A stretch of DNA of 64,000 nt from DATARH01 sp963778385. Its GTDB lineage: Bacteria > Pseudomonadota > Alphaproteobacteria > ATCC43930 > CGMCC-115725. The position numbers and the translations under genes are program-made. Shown in pieces: positions 53,053 through 62,719 of the stretch. The notes below the pieces were generated by a model that was given only the letters and a program-made list of their open reading frames with translations, did no database searches and was not told the origin of the DNA. The DNA lies in assembly GCA_963778385.1 (NCBI GenBank), contig CAVZUA010000037.1, forward strand, positions 1 to 64,000. The letters are read 5' to 3'. Numbering within the stretch: the stretch's first letter is position 1; every line of letters begins with the position of its first letter.

Positions 53053-56000
53053 CAATGAAGTACCCTTCGCCGCGAATCCTCGCTCTCGCTGACGATTTCT
53101 TCGAGGATCGCGATCTGCTCAGGACGGGCGCTCTGCAGATGCTGCTCGGCCAGTGTTTTGACCACGGCGTCACCACGGTCGAGATCGAGCTGGGCGATCA
53201 GCTCGTTCGCCAACCCACCGACCGTTAGATTGCCGATCGTGCTGGTCAGCGACATGTGGATGCCGATCGTCTCTTCGAGGTTCATCGCCACCTCGATTGC
53301 CATCAGCGAATCGACGCCGATCTCCGATAGCGGCCGGATGCGCGGAATATCCTCCTCGCGCGCGTGCAGGATATGGGCAAGCTGCACGACGATGATGTCG
53401 GTGAGCGTGCGCTGCACGCTCTCGATGCCTTCGGTGCGCGCCAGCTCGTAGAGATCGACGTGGTGCGCCAAGCGTCCCGGTTCCGCCTGATCGCCCCGCA
53501 CCATGCTCGCATAGGTCGGCGAGGTGAGAACCGGCAGCCGGTCGGCGGTGAAGATACCCTCGGTCGGCGAGATGGTCATCACCGCAAGATTGGCGGTCTG
53601 TGGCTGCTCGAGAGCCCGCGCCATCAGATCGAGCGCGTCGCGCGCCCGCATGCCGCGGACGCCGATTAGTTTTTGGAAGCGGGCGCGTAGGCGCTCGGAC
53701 CGTGCCAGCACGCCGACATCGGTGATCGGCCCCCAGCCGATCGCCAATGCCCTCAGCCCGTCCTGGCGGCGACGCCGAGCGATGCCCTCCATATAGGCAT
53801 TGGCGGCAACGTAATTGCCCTGACCCGGATTGCCGACGAGGGTCGTCGCCGACGAAAACAGAACGAAATATTCGAGCGGCATGCCGCGCGTGAGGCGATC
53901 GAGATTGTCGGCGCCGAGCACCTTTGGCGCCAGCACCCGGTGGAAGCGCTCCTCGTCGAGGTTCGCCAGCAGCCCATCCTCGAGCACCATCGCGGCGTGC
54001 AGGACGCCGACAACCGGTGGCATCGTCTGGTGGATGTGCTGGAAGACACGCTCGACCGCACGCCGATCGGCGATGTCGCACGGCTCAGCGTAAATCTGTA
54101 CGCCGCGCCCCGCCAGCTGCGCCAACTCCGCTTTCGCTTCCTCGGTGGCGGCGCCGCGACGGCCGAGCAGCACCAGATGACGGGCGCCGTGATCGACGAG
54201 CCACTTTGCGGCTTCCCAGCCGAACCCGCCAAATCCGCCGGTGATGACATGCGTGCCACCGGGATTGACGGCAAACGGGCGGGTCGGCCGCGTCACCAAC
54301 TCCGGCGCGGGCGAGGTGACGACGATCTTCCCGATGTGACCCGAATGTTGCATCAGGTGAAAGGCTTCGTGGATCGCATCGGCCTTGAAGACGGTATACG
54401 GCAACGGCGTCAACTCGCCTTGCTCCAGCTGCTTCATCAGGCGAGAAAATGCCTTCTGGCCGATATTGCTCTGCCCGACCATCAACTGGTCGATATCGAC
54501 GCCGAAATAGGTGAGGTTCTTGCGGAATGGCCGCAGCCCGATATGGGTGTTCGCGATGTAATCACGCTTGCCGATCTCGACAAAGCGCCCGAACGGCCGC
54601 AGACAGCTGACGCCCCGTTCCATCGCCTCGCCGGCAAGGCTGTTGAGCACGACATCGACGCCGATCTTGGTGATCGAGCGAACATCCTCGACAAAAGTAT
54701 TCGATCGCGAATCGAGCACATGGTCGACGCCCAGCGCGGTCAGCAGATCGCGCTTGGCGGTCGAGCCCGCCGTAGCGATGACCTTTGCGCCGCGGCCGCG
54801 AGCAATCTGAGCCGCCGCCATGCCGACGCCGCCGGCGCCGCCATGGATCAGCACCCACTCACCGCGCTTCAGCCGAGCCAGGGTGACGAGCGAATAATAT
54901 GCCGTCAGGAAGGCGACTGGAACGGTCGCTCCCGCCTCGGTGCTGATCGCATCCGGCAGTTTCGCGACGCAGCCGGCGGCGACCGTCACATGCGTCGAAA
55001 ACGCCGAAGCGGCGAACGCGACGACCCGATCGCCGCGCCGCAGGTTCGTCACTCCCGATCCGACCTGAACAATCCGACCGGCGCATTCGCAGCCTAGTGT
55101 CGCGCCGGTGACTCCGTCCTCGATGATGTCGTCGGACAGCAGCGACAATGACCACATCAGGTCGCGGAAATTAAGACCGGTCGCCTCGACCGCGATCTCG
55201 ACCTCATGCGGGCCCGGACGCACTCGCTCGCTGACCTCCCATTGGAGGCGCTGACCGGAGGAAAGCCGCCGCTGCAACCGGATCGCGGGTATGTGCGGCA
55301 AGGACGTGCGGTCGAGAACACGCTTGATCCGGTCGACCCGCATCGCACGGATCGAAGTCTCGTCGATCTGGAGCTCGGTTTCGGCCGTTCCCGACAGGAT
55401 GATTTCGCGCAGCCGAGCCGCGACGACGCCGGACGCCAATTGCGGCGCGATGTCGATGCGGCGCACATCCAACGCGGGAAACTCGTTCGCGACGGTTCGG
55501 GAAAAGGCCCAGAGACCGGTTGCCAGCGGGTCCACCTTGGCGCCGCCGCACGGCAGCGCGCCGTGATACAAGTGCCAGATCGTCGCCGGTGTCGAGCCGA
55601 ATCGCTCGACACAGGTCTTGATTTCCAAGCAGCGGGCGGTGAGCAGCTCCATCGTGTCGGGCTGCGTGGCCCCGGTACCGACGAAGTGGATGATCGTATC
55701 TGGAGCCGGGTCGGAGAACCTGACCGAGTGCGACACCGCGGCGTCGATGCCCTGTCGGCGCAGCTGTTCGACCAGTTCGGCGCCGATCCGCGCGTCTGTG
55801 CCGGTCGGCTCGGCGAGGACGATCGCAAATCGGCGCGATGACGGCGACTCAGCATCGTCGCCGCGAGCCGCGGCGGCTGCCGCCTCGGCAAAGAGCAGCG
55901 ATGTCAACCCGCAGCCGGTGCGGAGAACATGCGTGTGGGTGTTGACGAACCCCGCGCGCTCCGCAGCGGCTACCCATTCCTCGGGCCGACGCGACCGGCG

Positions 56001-59000
56001 GGCCGAATGGTCCGCTCCCTCGTCGAGGAAAGAACCGGGGTCCAGACCGATGCCCATGTCGCGGAAGACCGAGGGATGGGCCTCGGCGGCCAGCAGCACC
56101 CCGCGTGGCGCCAGGACCTTGCGCAGATCGGTGAAATCAAATGTAGCCGGCAGCCGATACAGGCTGTCAACTCCGACGACGAGATCGAACTCTCCGAGTC
56201 CCTCGGCAGTGTCTTGTTCCGCCAGCACGATGCTGCCGTTGAGCGGAAGCGCACGCCGCGCCGCGTCGCAGCGGCGGCGGTCCGGCTCCAACAGCGTCAG
56301 CGTGATGTCCCGACGCTGCTGCAGCGCGAGCAGCGACTGCGTCAGCGGCCCGTAGCCCAGTTGCAGCACCCGGACTGCTCGGTTTCGCGGCAGGACGATG
56401 TCATCATCGACCAGCCGGGCAACGGTGTCGCTGGCTTCGACCAGCGATTTCGTCGCGAGGTCGTAAAAATCGAGGACGGTCGGCGTGAGGATCGAGTTGG
56501 CCGGCATCAGGATCGCGCTGTGCCGCGCCGTATGTGCCGCGAGGCCCGCGAGCACGCCGGCGATCATCAGTTCCGCTGCGCAATCGGGGTGCTCGTTCGC
56601 CAGTTCCCGGACAACCGATGTCGTGCTCGGAAACAGCGGATCCCCCACCATCAGCCATCGGCCGCCGGCACTTTCAGCCAGCCCAGCGGCCTCGAGACTT
56701 CCAAGCACCACGCTCAGCCAGGCCCGCAACTCTCCCGGCACGCGACCGGCGCCGACCAGCAGATCGATGTCGACAATCGAATCGTCGGCCAAGGCTACGG
56801 CGATTTCATAGGCCGCTGCCATCGCACAGCCCTCGACAAGCAGGCCGGCCTCGCTCGGCGACGTCGCAGGATTGCCGATCAAGGCTCTGGCGCGACCCCG
56901 GCCGAGAATCGCGTCGACGCCGACCGCAAGGCCGGTATTGCCAAGGATGCCGCCGTCGATAAGCTGCGGCAATTCGACAAACGAAGCAGTCTCCAGATTG
57001 GCAGGGCGCCTGATCTGCGCGGCCTGACAATACACACCCCGCAAGATTGCGATCAGCGAACCGTCCGCCCCAAGAAACGTGTAGTTGGCGACGATCGCCC
57101 GCTCGTTCTTGCTCAACACCTCGATCAGGGCTTGTTGCGGCGCTACGCCGGGAAGGAACAGCGCCGCTTCGTCCAGCCTCACTGGAAGATAGCTGACGCC
57201 GCGCTCTTCGGCGTGGAGTTCGGGGAACACGGTAATCAGCCCATGACAGCAGGCATCGAGCCGAACCGGGTCCAAGGCAAACGGCACACCGGCTTTCGCG
57301 GGAGCGAGATCGACCTTGATCAAACCACCGTCAAAGGCCTTGGCGCTGGTGAGCAGGCGAAAGGCGGGGCCGTATTCGAGACCGCAGGCGCTCGCAACGC
57401 GGTAGACGGCCTGGGCCGGGATCACCTGCGCGTGTCCCCGTTCCGGCGGCAGCGCCAAAGCGGCCCGCGCGTCGGCATGAAACATCTTCGCGCGGCAATG
57501 CTGCGTCCAACTTGCTTGCGACAAGCGGGGGCGGCTGAAAATCTCGATCGTGTTTGAATTCGGCGACACCCGCGTCATGACCTCGCGGGTCTCGCCGTTG
57601 GTCAGATCGAGCGGGTTGAGAATTTCGAAGCTGCTGAGCAGAACCTGCTTGCTGCCGAGCCACTCGTTCGCCACCGCGAAGGCGATTTCCAGAAAGCCGG
57701 TCCCCGGGAAGATCGTCTGCTCGCCGACGCAATGATCGCCGAGCGCCGGGAACAGCGACGTATCGATATGGGCGCGCCAGACGAGTTCGTCGCCATTGCC
57801 GCGGACGCCACTGAACGGATGACGCTCGGTGTCGACCATCCCGGTCGCCTCCTGCGTGGGCGCATAGCGAAAGCTCCGCTGCTGCCAGGGATAGATCGGC
57901 AGGGCGACGGCGGCACCTGGATCGGAGCCGAAAATTTTGTCGGTGTCGAGCCGGACACCACTGATGAAGGCGCGCGATACAACCCGGTCAACAGGGTCTC
58001 TTTCCTGGTCGTTGCGATCGAGCAGGGCGAGCAGGGCTGTGCGCTCGCCCTCCACCTCGGAATTGTCCGAGATATGCCGCAGCAAGGTACTGCGCGGCCC
58101 GATTTCGACAAAGAAACGCACACCGCACTTAGCCATCTCGCGAACGCCGGCGAGAAACTGCACCGGCTCGCGGACATTGCGCCACCAATACCCCGCGTCC
58201 AACTGCCGGCCGGGCATGGCCGAGCCGGTGACGGTGGAAATGAAGGCGACATCGGTATCGCGCGGCGTCAGCCCACGCAAATCCGCAAGCAGCGGTGCGT
58301 GGACCGGTTCCATCATCGCGGTGTGGAACGGATAGTCGAGACCGAGATCGAGCAGCGCGATTTCGCGTCCCGACGCCATCTTTTTCAGCGTGGCGATGCC
58401 CTCGGCGGAGCCGGCGACAGTAATCGCGCGTGAACTGTTCACCGCGGCGATTTCGACCCCGTCGACATTGGCGAGCGTATATTCCAGCTCATCGAGCGAG
58501 GAGAGAACTGCAGCCATACGGCCGGCGCCGCGGACCAGCTCCTGGTGCTTGCTGCGGTAGTAGATCACCTCGGCGGCGGCGCGGGTATCGAGGGCGCCGG
58601 TCGCCTCGGCCGCCGCGACCTCGCCAACGCTATGCCCGATCGTCGCGACCGGCCGCAGGCCGCGCGCCTGCAGCGCTGCAGTACCCGCTGATTGGATCGC
58701 GAAAATCAGCGGTTGCGCGACGGCTGTCAAATCGAGCCGCTGGCCTAGCGCCTCGTCAAAAAGCGCCTCTTTCAGCGACCAGCCCGACATTTCGCGAAAG
58801 TATTCGTCGACCAGATCGAACTGGGCACGAAACGCGGCATTGTGGCGATAGGCGACGATGCCCATGCCCACCCACTGGCTGCCATTGCCCGAATAGACAA
58901 AGCCGACCGGCAATGCGTCGCCGATGGCGGTGCCCGTAGTCAGGCGTGGATCGTCGGAGCCGGCGACGAGGGCGTTGAGGGCTTCTCTCACCTGTGGGGC

Positions 59001-60512
59001 GCGTGTCGTTGAGACAATCGCGCGGCTCGTCAGCCCATCACGGTGGTAGGCGATGGCGCTGGCGAGTATTGCCGCGTCGCCATCCGAGAGCCCCACCAGC
59101 CGCTCGGCATATCCCCGCGCGAGTTCGGTCAGCGCCCCCTTGGAAGCCGCCGTCAATGCAAAAAATCCGCTATTCGCAGCCGGGCGCCAATGGGCGGACG
59201 GCTTCGGCGACGCCTCCGGCGGGGCGATCACGACATGCGCATTCGTGCCGCCAAAACCAAACGAATTGATCCCCGCGCAACTGCGATCGATATCGCCGAG
59301 CGGCAGCGTATCCGTGCAAACGCGCAGGTTCAGTTCGTCAAACGGTATGGCCGGATTGAGCGTGGCGGCGTGCAGCGAGCGCGGAAACAGCCCGGACTTC
59401 AGCGACAACATCCCCTTCAGCAGACCCGCAAGTCCGGAGGCCGCCTCGGTATGGCCGATATTTGTCTTGACCGAGCCGATCGGCAACGGTGCGGTTCGGG
59501 CGCGACCGAGCGTCGAGCCGAGCGCCTCGGCTTCGATTGGATCACCGACCGGGGTTCCGGTGCCGTGCGCCTCGACAAAGGCAAGACGGTTGGGGTCGAT
59601 GCCCGCCCGCGAATAGACGCGCTCCAGCAGCGCAGCCTGCATCGCCGCGGAGGGCAGCGAGATACCGTTCGTGCGCCCGTCGGAATTGACGTCCGACGCG
59701 AGGATCAAGCCATGGACGGGCGTAGGGCCCGCAGCCGCCTGCGCCGCTTTCCGTAGCACCAGGACAGCGCCGCCCTCGGCGCGGACATAACCGTCGGCAT
59801 CGGCCGAGAATGCGTGACAGAGGCCGGTCGGCGACAGCATCGAGGCTTGCGAGAACGAGACGAATTCCGCGGCGCTGGCGATGACGTTGATGCCGCCGAC
59901 GATCGCGGTGTCGACGCGGCCGCTGCGCAGCGCCTCGCAAGCCTGATGCAAGGCGACCAGCGATGACGAGCAGGCCGTGTCGATCGTGACGCTCGGGCCG
60001 TGCAAGTCGAAAATGTAGGAGACCCGGTTGGCAAGGATGGCGAGCGCGTTGCCGGTGGCGAAATGCGGGTCGGCGATGGCATAATCGGCGAACATCGAGT
60101 GCGCGTAGTCGGTCTGCGACCCGCCGACAAAAACCCCGGTGTCGCTGCCGGCGAGCGACGACGGCGGTATGCCCGCGTCTTCAAGCGCTTCCCAGGTCAG
60201 TTGCAGCAGGATCCGCTGTTGCGGATCCATCTGTTCGGCCTCGCGCGGCGAGATGCCGAAGACGCTGGGATCAAATCCCCAAACATCGTCTAGCACGCCC
60301 GCCGCCCAGGTATAGGTCTTGCCGCGTTCCTGTCGTCGCGGATGGCCAAAACGCTGCAATGAGAAACGGTCCGGCGGCACCTGCGTCACGGCGCATCTGC
60401 CATCGATCAGTAGACGCCACAGACTTTCGATCGAGTCCGCGCCGGGCAGACGGCACGACCACCCGACAATGGCAATATTGTCGCGCTCGCGAAGATGATG
60501 AATTTCTGCCAC
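53052..60512 (-). CDS. Fully reducing iterative type I polyketide synthase, KS-AT-DH-psiMT-ER-KR-ACP
   Basis: This 2486-residue single-module PKS starts at GTG 60512 (after ttcggggggcca; the open frame extends to TTG 60641). Domains: KS about 10-435 (TACSSSL, active Cys181; EAHGTGTPVGDP; NIGHTEAASG); AT about 540-840 (NGSQWVGMG, Ser in GHSVGEVAA near 625, YPFH specificity site, malonyl-like); DH about 895-1170 (HCVGEQTIFP, Asp in LDACCHG); MT-like about 1240-1540 with degenerate motif I (VLQLGYGPLT); ER about 1765-2065 (GGAGGVGMAAA); KR about 2080-2300 (TGGFGGFG, Tyr in GQGNYVAANAY); ACP about 2365-2445 (Ser of GVDSLM near 2401). There is no thioesterase. It is the first gene of a five-gene operon. 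Confidence 0.95.
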   Translation of the reverse strand: MAEIHHLRERDNIAIVGWSCRLPGADSIESLWRLLIDGRCAVTQVPPDRFSLQRFGHPRRQERGKTYTWAAGVLDDVWGFDPSVFGISPREAEQMDPQQRILLQLTWEALEDAGIPPSSLAGSDTGVFVGGSQTDYAHSMFADYAIADPHFATGNALAILANRVSYIFDLHGPSVTIDTACSSSLVALHQACEALRSGRVDTAIVGGINVIASAAEFVSFSQASMLSPTGLCHAFSADADGYVRAEGGAVLVLRKAAQAAAGPTPVHGLILASDVNSDGRTNGISLPSAAMQAALLERVYSRAGIDPNRLAFVEAHGTGTPVGDPIEAEALGSTLGRARTAPLPIGSVKTNIGHTEAASGLAGLLKGMLSLKSGLFPRSLHAATLNPAIPFDELNLRVCTDTLPLGDIDRSCAGINSFGFGGTNAHVVIAPPEASPKPSAHWRPAANSGFFALTAASKGALTELARGYAERLVGLSDGDAAILASAIAYHRDGLTSRAIVSTTRAPQVREALNALVAGSDDPRLTTGTAIGDALPVGFVYSGNGSQWVGMGIVAYRHNAAFRAQFDLVDEYFREMSGWSLKEALFDEALGQRLDLTAVAQPLIFAIQSAGTAALQARGLRPVATIGHSVGEVAAAEATGALDTRAAAEVIYYRSKHQELVRGAGRMAAVLSSLDELEYTLANVDGVEIAAVNSSRAITVAGSAEGIATLKKMASGREIALLDLGLDYPFHTAMMEPVHAPLLADLRGLTPRDTDVAFISTVTGSAMPGRQLDAGYWWRNVREPVQFLAGVREMAKCGVRFFVEIGPRSTLLRHISDNSEVEGERTALLALLDRNDQERDPVDRVVSRAFISGVRLDTDKIFGSDPGAAVALPIYPWQQRSFRYAPTQEATGMVDTERHPFSGVRGNGDELVWRAHIDTSLFPALGDHCVGEQTIFPGTGFLEIAFAVANEWLGSKQVLLSSFEILNPLDLTNGETREVMTRVSPNSNTIEIFSRPRLSQASWTQHCRAKMFHADARAALALPPERGHAQVIPAQAVYRVASACGLEYGPAFRLLTSAKAFDGGLIKVDLAPAKAGVPFALDPVRLDACCHGLITVFPELHAEERGVSYLPVRLDEAALFLPGVAPQQALIEVLSKNERAIVANYTFLGADGSLIAILRGVYCQAAQIRRPANLETASFVELPQLIDGGILGNTGLAVGVDAILGRGRARALIGNPATSPSEAGLLVEGCAMAAAYEIAVALADDSIVDIDLLVGAGRVPGELRAWLSVVLGSLEAAGLAESAGGRWLMVGDPLFPSTTSVVRELANEHPDCAAELMIAGVLAGLAAHTARHSAILMPANSILTPTVLDFYDLATKSLVEASDTVARLVDDDIVLPRNRAVRVLQLGYGPLTQSLLALQQRRDITLTLLEPDRRRCDAARRALPLNGSIVLAEQDTAEGLGEFDLVVGVDSLYRLPATFDFTDLRKVLAPRGVLLAAEAHPSVFRDMGIGLDPGSFLDEGADHSARRSRRPEEWVAAAERAGFVNTHTHVLRTGCGLTSLLFAEAAAAAARGDDAESPSSRRFAIVLAEPTGTDARIGAELVEQLRRQGIDAAVSHSVRFSDPAPDTIIHFVGTGATQPDTMELLTARCLEIKTCVERFGSTPATIWHLYHGALPCGGAKVDPLATGLWAFSRTVANEFPALDVRRIDIAPQLASGVVAARLREIILSGTAETELQIDETSIRAMRVDRIKRVLDRTSLPHIPAIRLQRRLSSGQRLQWEVSERVRPGPHEVEIAVEATGLNFRDLMWSLSLLSDDIIEDGVTGATLGCECAGRIVQVGSGVTNLRRGDRVVAFAASAFSTHVTVAAGCVAKLPDAISTEAGATVPVAFLTAYYSLVTLARLKRGEWVLIHGGAGGVGMAAAQIARGRGAKVIATAGSTAKRDLLTALGVDHVLDSRSNTFVEDVRSITKIGVDVVLNSLAGEAMERGVSCLRPFGRFVEIGKRDYIANTHIGLRPFRKNLTYFGVDIDQLMVGQSNIGQKAFSRLMKQLEQGELTPLPYTVFKADAIHEAFHLMQHSGHIGKIVVTSPAPELVTRPTRPFAVNPGGTHVITGGFGGFGWEAAKWLVDHGARHLVLLGRRGAATEEAKAELAQLAGRGVQIYAEPCDIADRRAVERVFQHIHQTMPPVVGVLHAAMVLEDGLLANLDEERFHRVLAPKVLGADNLDRLTRGMPLEYFVLFSSATTLVGNPGQGNYVAANAYMEGIARRRRQDGLRALAIGWGPITDVGVLARSERLRARFQKLIGVRGMRARDALDLMARALEQPQTANLAVMTISPTEGIFTADRLPVLTSPTYASMVRGDQAEPGRLAHHVDLYELARTEGIESVQRTLTDIIVVQLAHILHAREEDIPRIRPLSEIGVDSLMAIEVAMNLEETIGIHMSLTSTIGNLTVGGLANELIAQLDLDRGDAVVKTLAEQHLQSARPEQIAILEEIVSESEDSRRRVLH

Positions 60513-60718
60513 TGGCCCCCCGAATTGTCCCCGTAGCGCGTAGGTAGTCTCCCCGGAGGGTCGCGCGACCACAGGCACGGCAAAGCTAACAGCCTGCGGC
60601 AATTGGAGCAACGCCGTAGGCGGACAACCCTTCGTTATCAACCGTTCGGTCGACGCAAAACACAGGCCAAAACACGGTACGGGATTTAACGTGGAGAAGT
60701 TCCGCTTTGCCCCGCGAT

Positions 60719-61332
60719 ATGTCCGGCGAGTGGGCGGACGCCATTCTCGTCACCGAGACAAACCAGTATTTGATGAAGCGACGGGACGATCTTCCCTGTT
60801 TGATTTTCCCCAATCAGTGGTCGTTCTTAGGCGACGGCCTCGAACGAGGTGAGACGTCGGAACAAGCCCTGCACAGAGAATTGCTCGAAGAACCCGACCT
60901 CCGCGGGCGCACGTCGCGTCTCTCACCGATCGGCGAAGTCACCTTGCCATTTCCGACCCCGCGCGTGGAGCACGTCGACTTCTTTGCCGCGCCATCGCGG
61001 TCTCGAAGTCGCAGCGTTCATCTTGTCGGAGAGAACCGAGATGCGGCAAGTTCTCCGCCGAAGAACTTGCCGTGCCCGTCCATGTTGCGGTGGTGCCGCT
61101 CTACGCACGGGGCGATCAACTCGTCCGGCCGCCGGCTCCTATTCCCGGCGGCAGGCGTTTCAACGCCGCGCAAAACGCGGAGAAATTCCTTGCCACCCTA
61201 CTTCAGGATGATAGGTTGCTGCCGCAAGGCATTCCGGTCTCGGATGACGGCTCGTCTCGTTACCCCCGGCACAGCAACTTGAACGACTTATGCGATAGCA
61301 GCCCACGATTCAGGCACCGTCGAGAGTGGTAA
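60719..61332 (+). pseudogene. NUDIX hydrolase with two frameshifts
   Basis: The first part has a clear Nudix box (GDGLERGETSEQALHRELLEE, GX5EX7REUXEE-like) and EHVDFFAAP. The frame then shifts twice, each by +1: near 61000 into LEVAAFILSERTEMR, and near 61045 into KFSAEELAVPVHVAVVPLYARGDQL, which runs to a stop at 61332. Together the three pieces make one continuous Nudix protein of about 200 residues. Nudix enzymes hydrolyse nucleoside diphosphate derivatives such as NDP-sugars. It is divergent from the PKS operon. Two shifts in about 50 bases suggest real decay, although sequence error is possible. Confidence 0.75.
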
Positions 61333-61448
61333 GAGCGAACGCAAGTCAGATGCCTCGGCCGTTATCGGAAACCCCGCAGTGTACGGTTTGTCGCGACCAT
61401 CTCAGCGCCGGCATGGTCCTGCCTCCCGCGTTATGCCGAACCTAACGC

Positions 61449-62609
61449 ATGAGAATCGTTGCCTATCTTCTGCTCGCATTGCTCCCGGCTGGGTGCTCCT
61501 GGCTCCCCACGGTCGGTCCGACCGCCGTCGCCATCAGCGAGCAGGCCACGGTCGATGGGGAACCCCGTTTCGATATCATCGAAGTGGACGACCGGATCGT
61601 TCACACCCTTCTGAGCCAGCCGGAGCCTAGTTTTCAGACGCTGTTCGGCCGCTTCGGCAAGCCTGCGGTGCCGACAATCTCCGTCGGCGACACGGTGGTC
61701 GTCTCGATCTGGGAAGGGGGAGACGAGACTCTTTTCGGCAGCGGCGTGATTGTTGAAGGAATGGGTGCGGCAACCGGCTCCCGCGGCATCACCTTGCCGA
61801 CGCAAATCGTACCACCGGACGGGATGATCACCGTTCCGTTTGTGGGTCGCGTCTTGGTCAAGGGGCGGACGGCGGCACAGGCGCAGATGCTGATCCAGAC
61901 GCTGCTCACCGGGAAGACGGCGTCGCCACAGGTCATCGTCAACGTCCCCAGCAGCGCGCAACACACGGTCACCGTCGCCGGCGAAGTCATCAGGGGCGCG
62001 CGCGTCCCGCTAACGCCCAGCGGCGATCGCCTGCTCGACGTCATCGCCTCGGCAGGCGGTCCGCAGGGACCGCTATTTGACGTCTACGTCAGGCTGTCGC
62101 GCAACGGCGTGACGACGACCATTCCATTCCAGACCCTGGTCGATAACCCGGCGGAAAATGTCTACGTTTGGCCGGGCGATGTGCTGACTCTCATCCGCGT
62201 CCCGCATAGTTTCGCGGCCTTTGGCGAGAGCGGGCGGAACGCTCAAATCACCTTCGACCAGCCAAAGCTCGACCTCGCCCAGGCGATCGCAAAGAGTAAT
62301 GGCCTCAACGACGATAAGGCCGACCCCGTTGGCGTGTTCCTGCTGCGCGAGGAGCCGTTGCCGCTGGTCAAGAAGTTTCATGGTGGCACATTCGATTGGC
62401 CGACGGCGCAGGTCCCAGTGGTCTACCATTTCAATCTGCAAGAGGCGAAAACGTATTTCATCGCGCAACACTTCCAAATCCATAACAATGATATAGTGTA
62501 TGTCGCACCAGCCAGAGCCAACATGATCCAGAAGTTCTTCGGCTTATTTGGTACAATTACGACGCCGGTGATCACCGGCGCCGCCGTGAACAATTCTGTC
62601 CCCCGCTGA
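61449..62609 (+). CDS. Polysaccharide export lipoprotein (Wza/BexD/VexA-like)
   Basis: The 386-residue product has a lipoprotein signal (RIVAYLLLALLPAGC, lipobox Cys near 17). The Poly_export domain follows (PTISVGDTVVVSIWEGGDETLF, TLPTQIVPPDGMITVPFVGRVLVKGRTAAQAQMLIQTLL), then SLBB-like segments (TVTVAGEVIRGARVPLTPSGDRLLDVIASAGG). Near the C-terminus a conserved segment IHNNDIVYVAPARANMIQKFFG may form the membrane-spanning helix. It would form the outer-membrane channel for capsule or exopolysaccharide. No Wzc/Wzx/Wzy partner is in the window. Confidence 0.9.
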   Translation: MRIVAYLLLALLPAGCSWLPTVGPTAVAISEQATVDGEPRFDIIEVDDRIVHTLLSQPEPSFQTLFGRFGKPAVPTISVGDTVVVSIWEGGDETLFGSGVIVEGMGAATGSRGITLPTQIVPPDGMITVPFVGRVLVKGRTAAQAQMLIQTLLTGKTASPQVIVNVPSSAQHTVTVAGEVIRGARVPLTPSGDRLLDVIASAGGPQGPLFDVYVRLSRNGVTTTIPFQTLVDNPAENVYVWPGDVLTLIRVPHSFAAFGESGRNAQITFDQPKLDLAQAIAKSNGLNDDKADPVGVFLLREEPLPLVKKFHGGTFDWPTAQVPVVYHFNLQEAKTYFIAQHFQIHNNDIVYVAPARANMIQKFFGLFGTITTPVITGAAVNNSVPR

Positions 62610-62719
62610 GCGTGTCGAAGCCTCGGCATTGAGCCGGTACGCGAAGTTCTTCGTTGAATTGCGGCTAACCCAATTTTGTTGAGGCTGGATCTGGCCGCAG
62701 GCGTGCGGCGACGGCGCGA

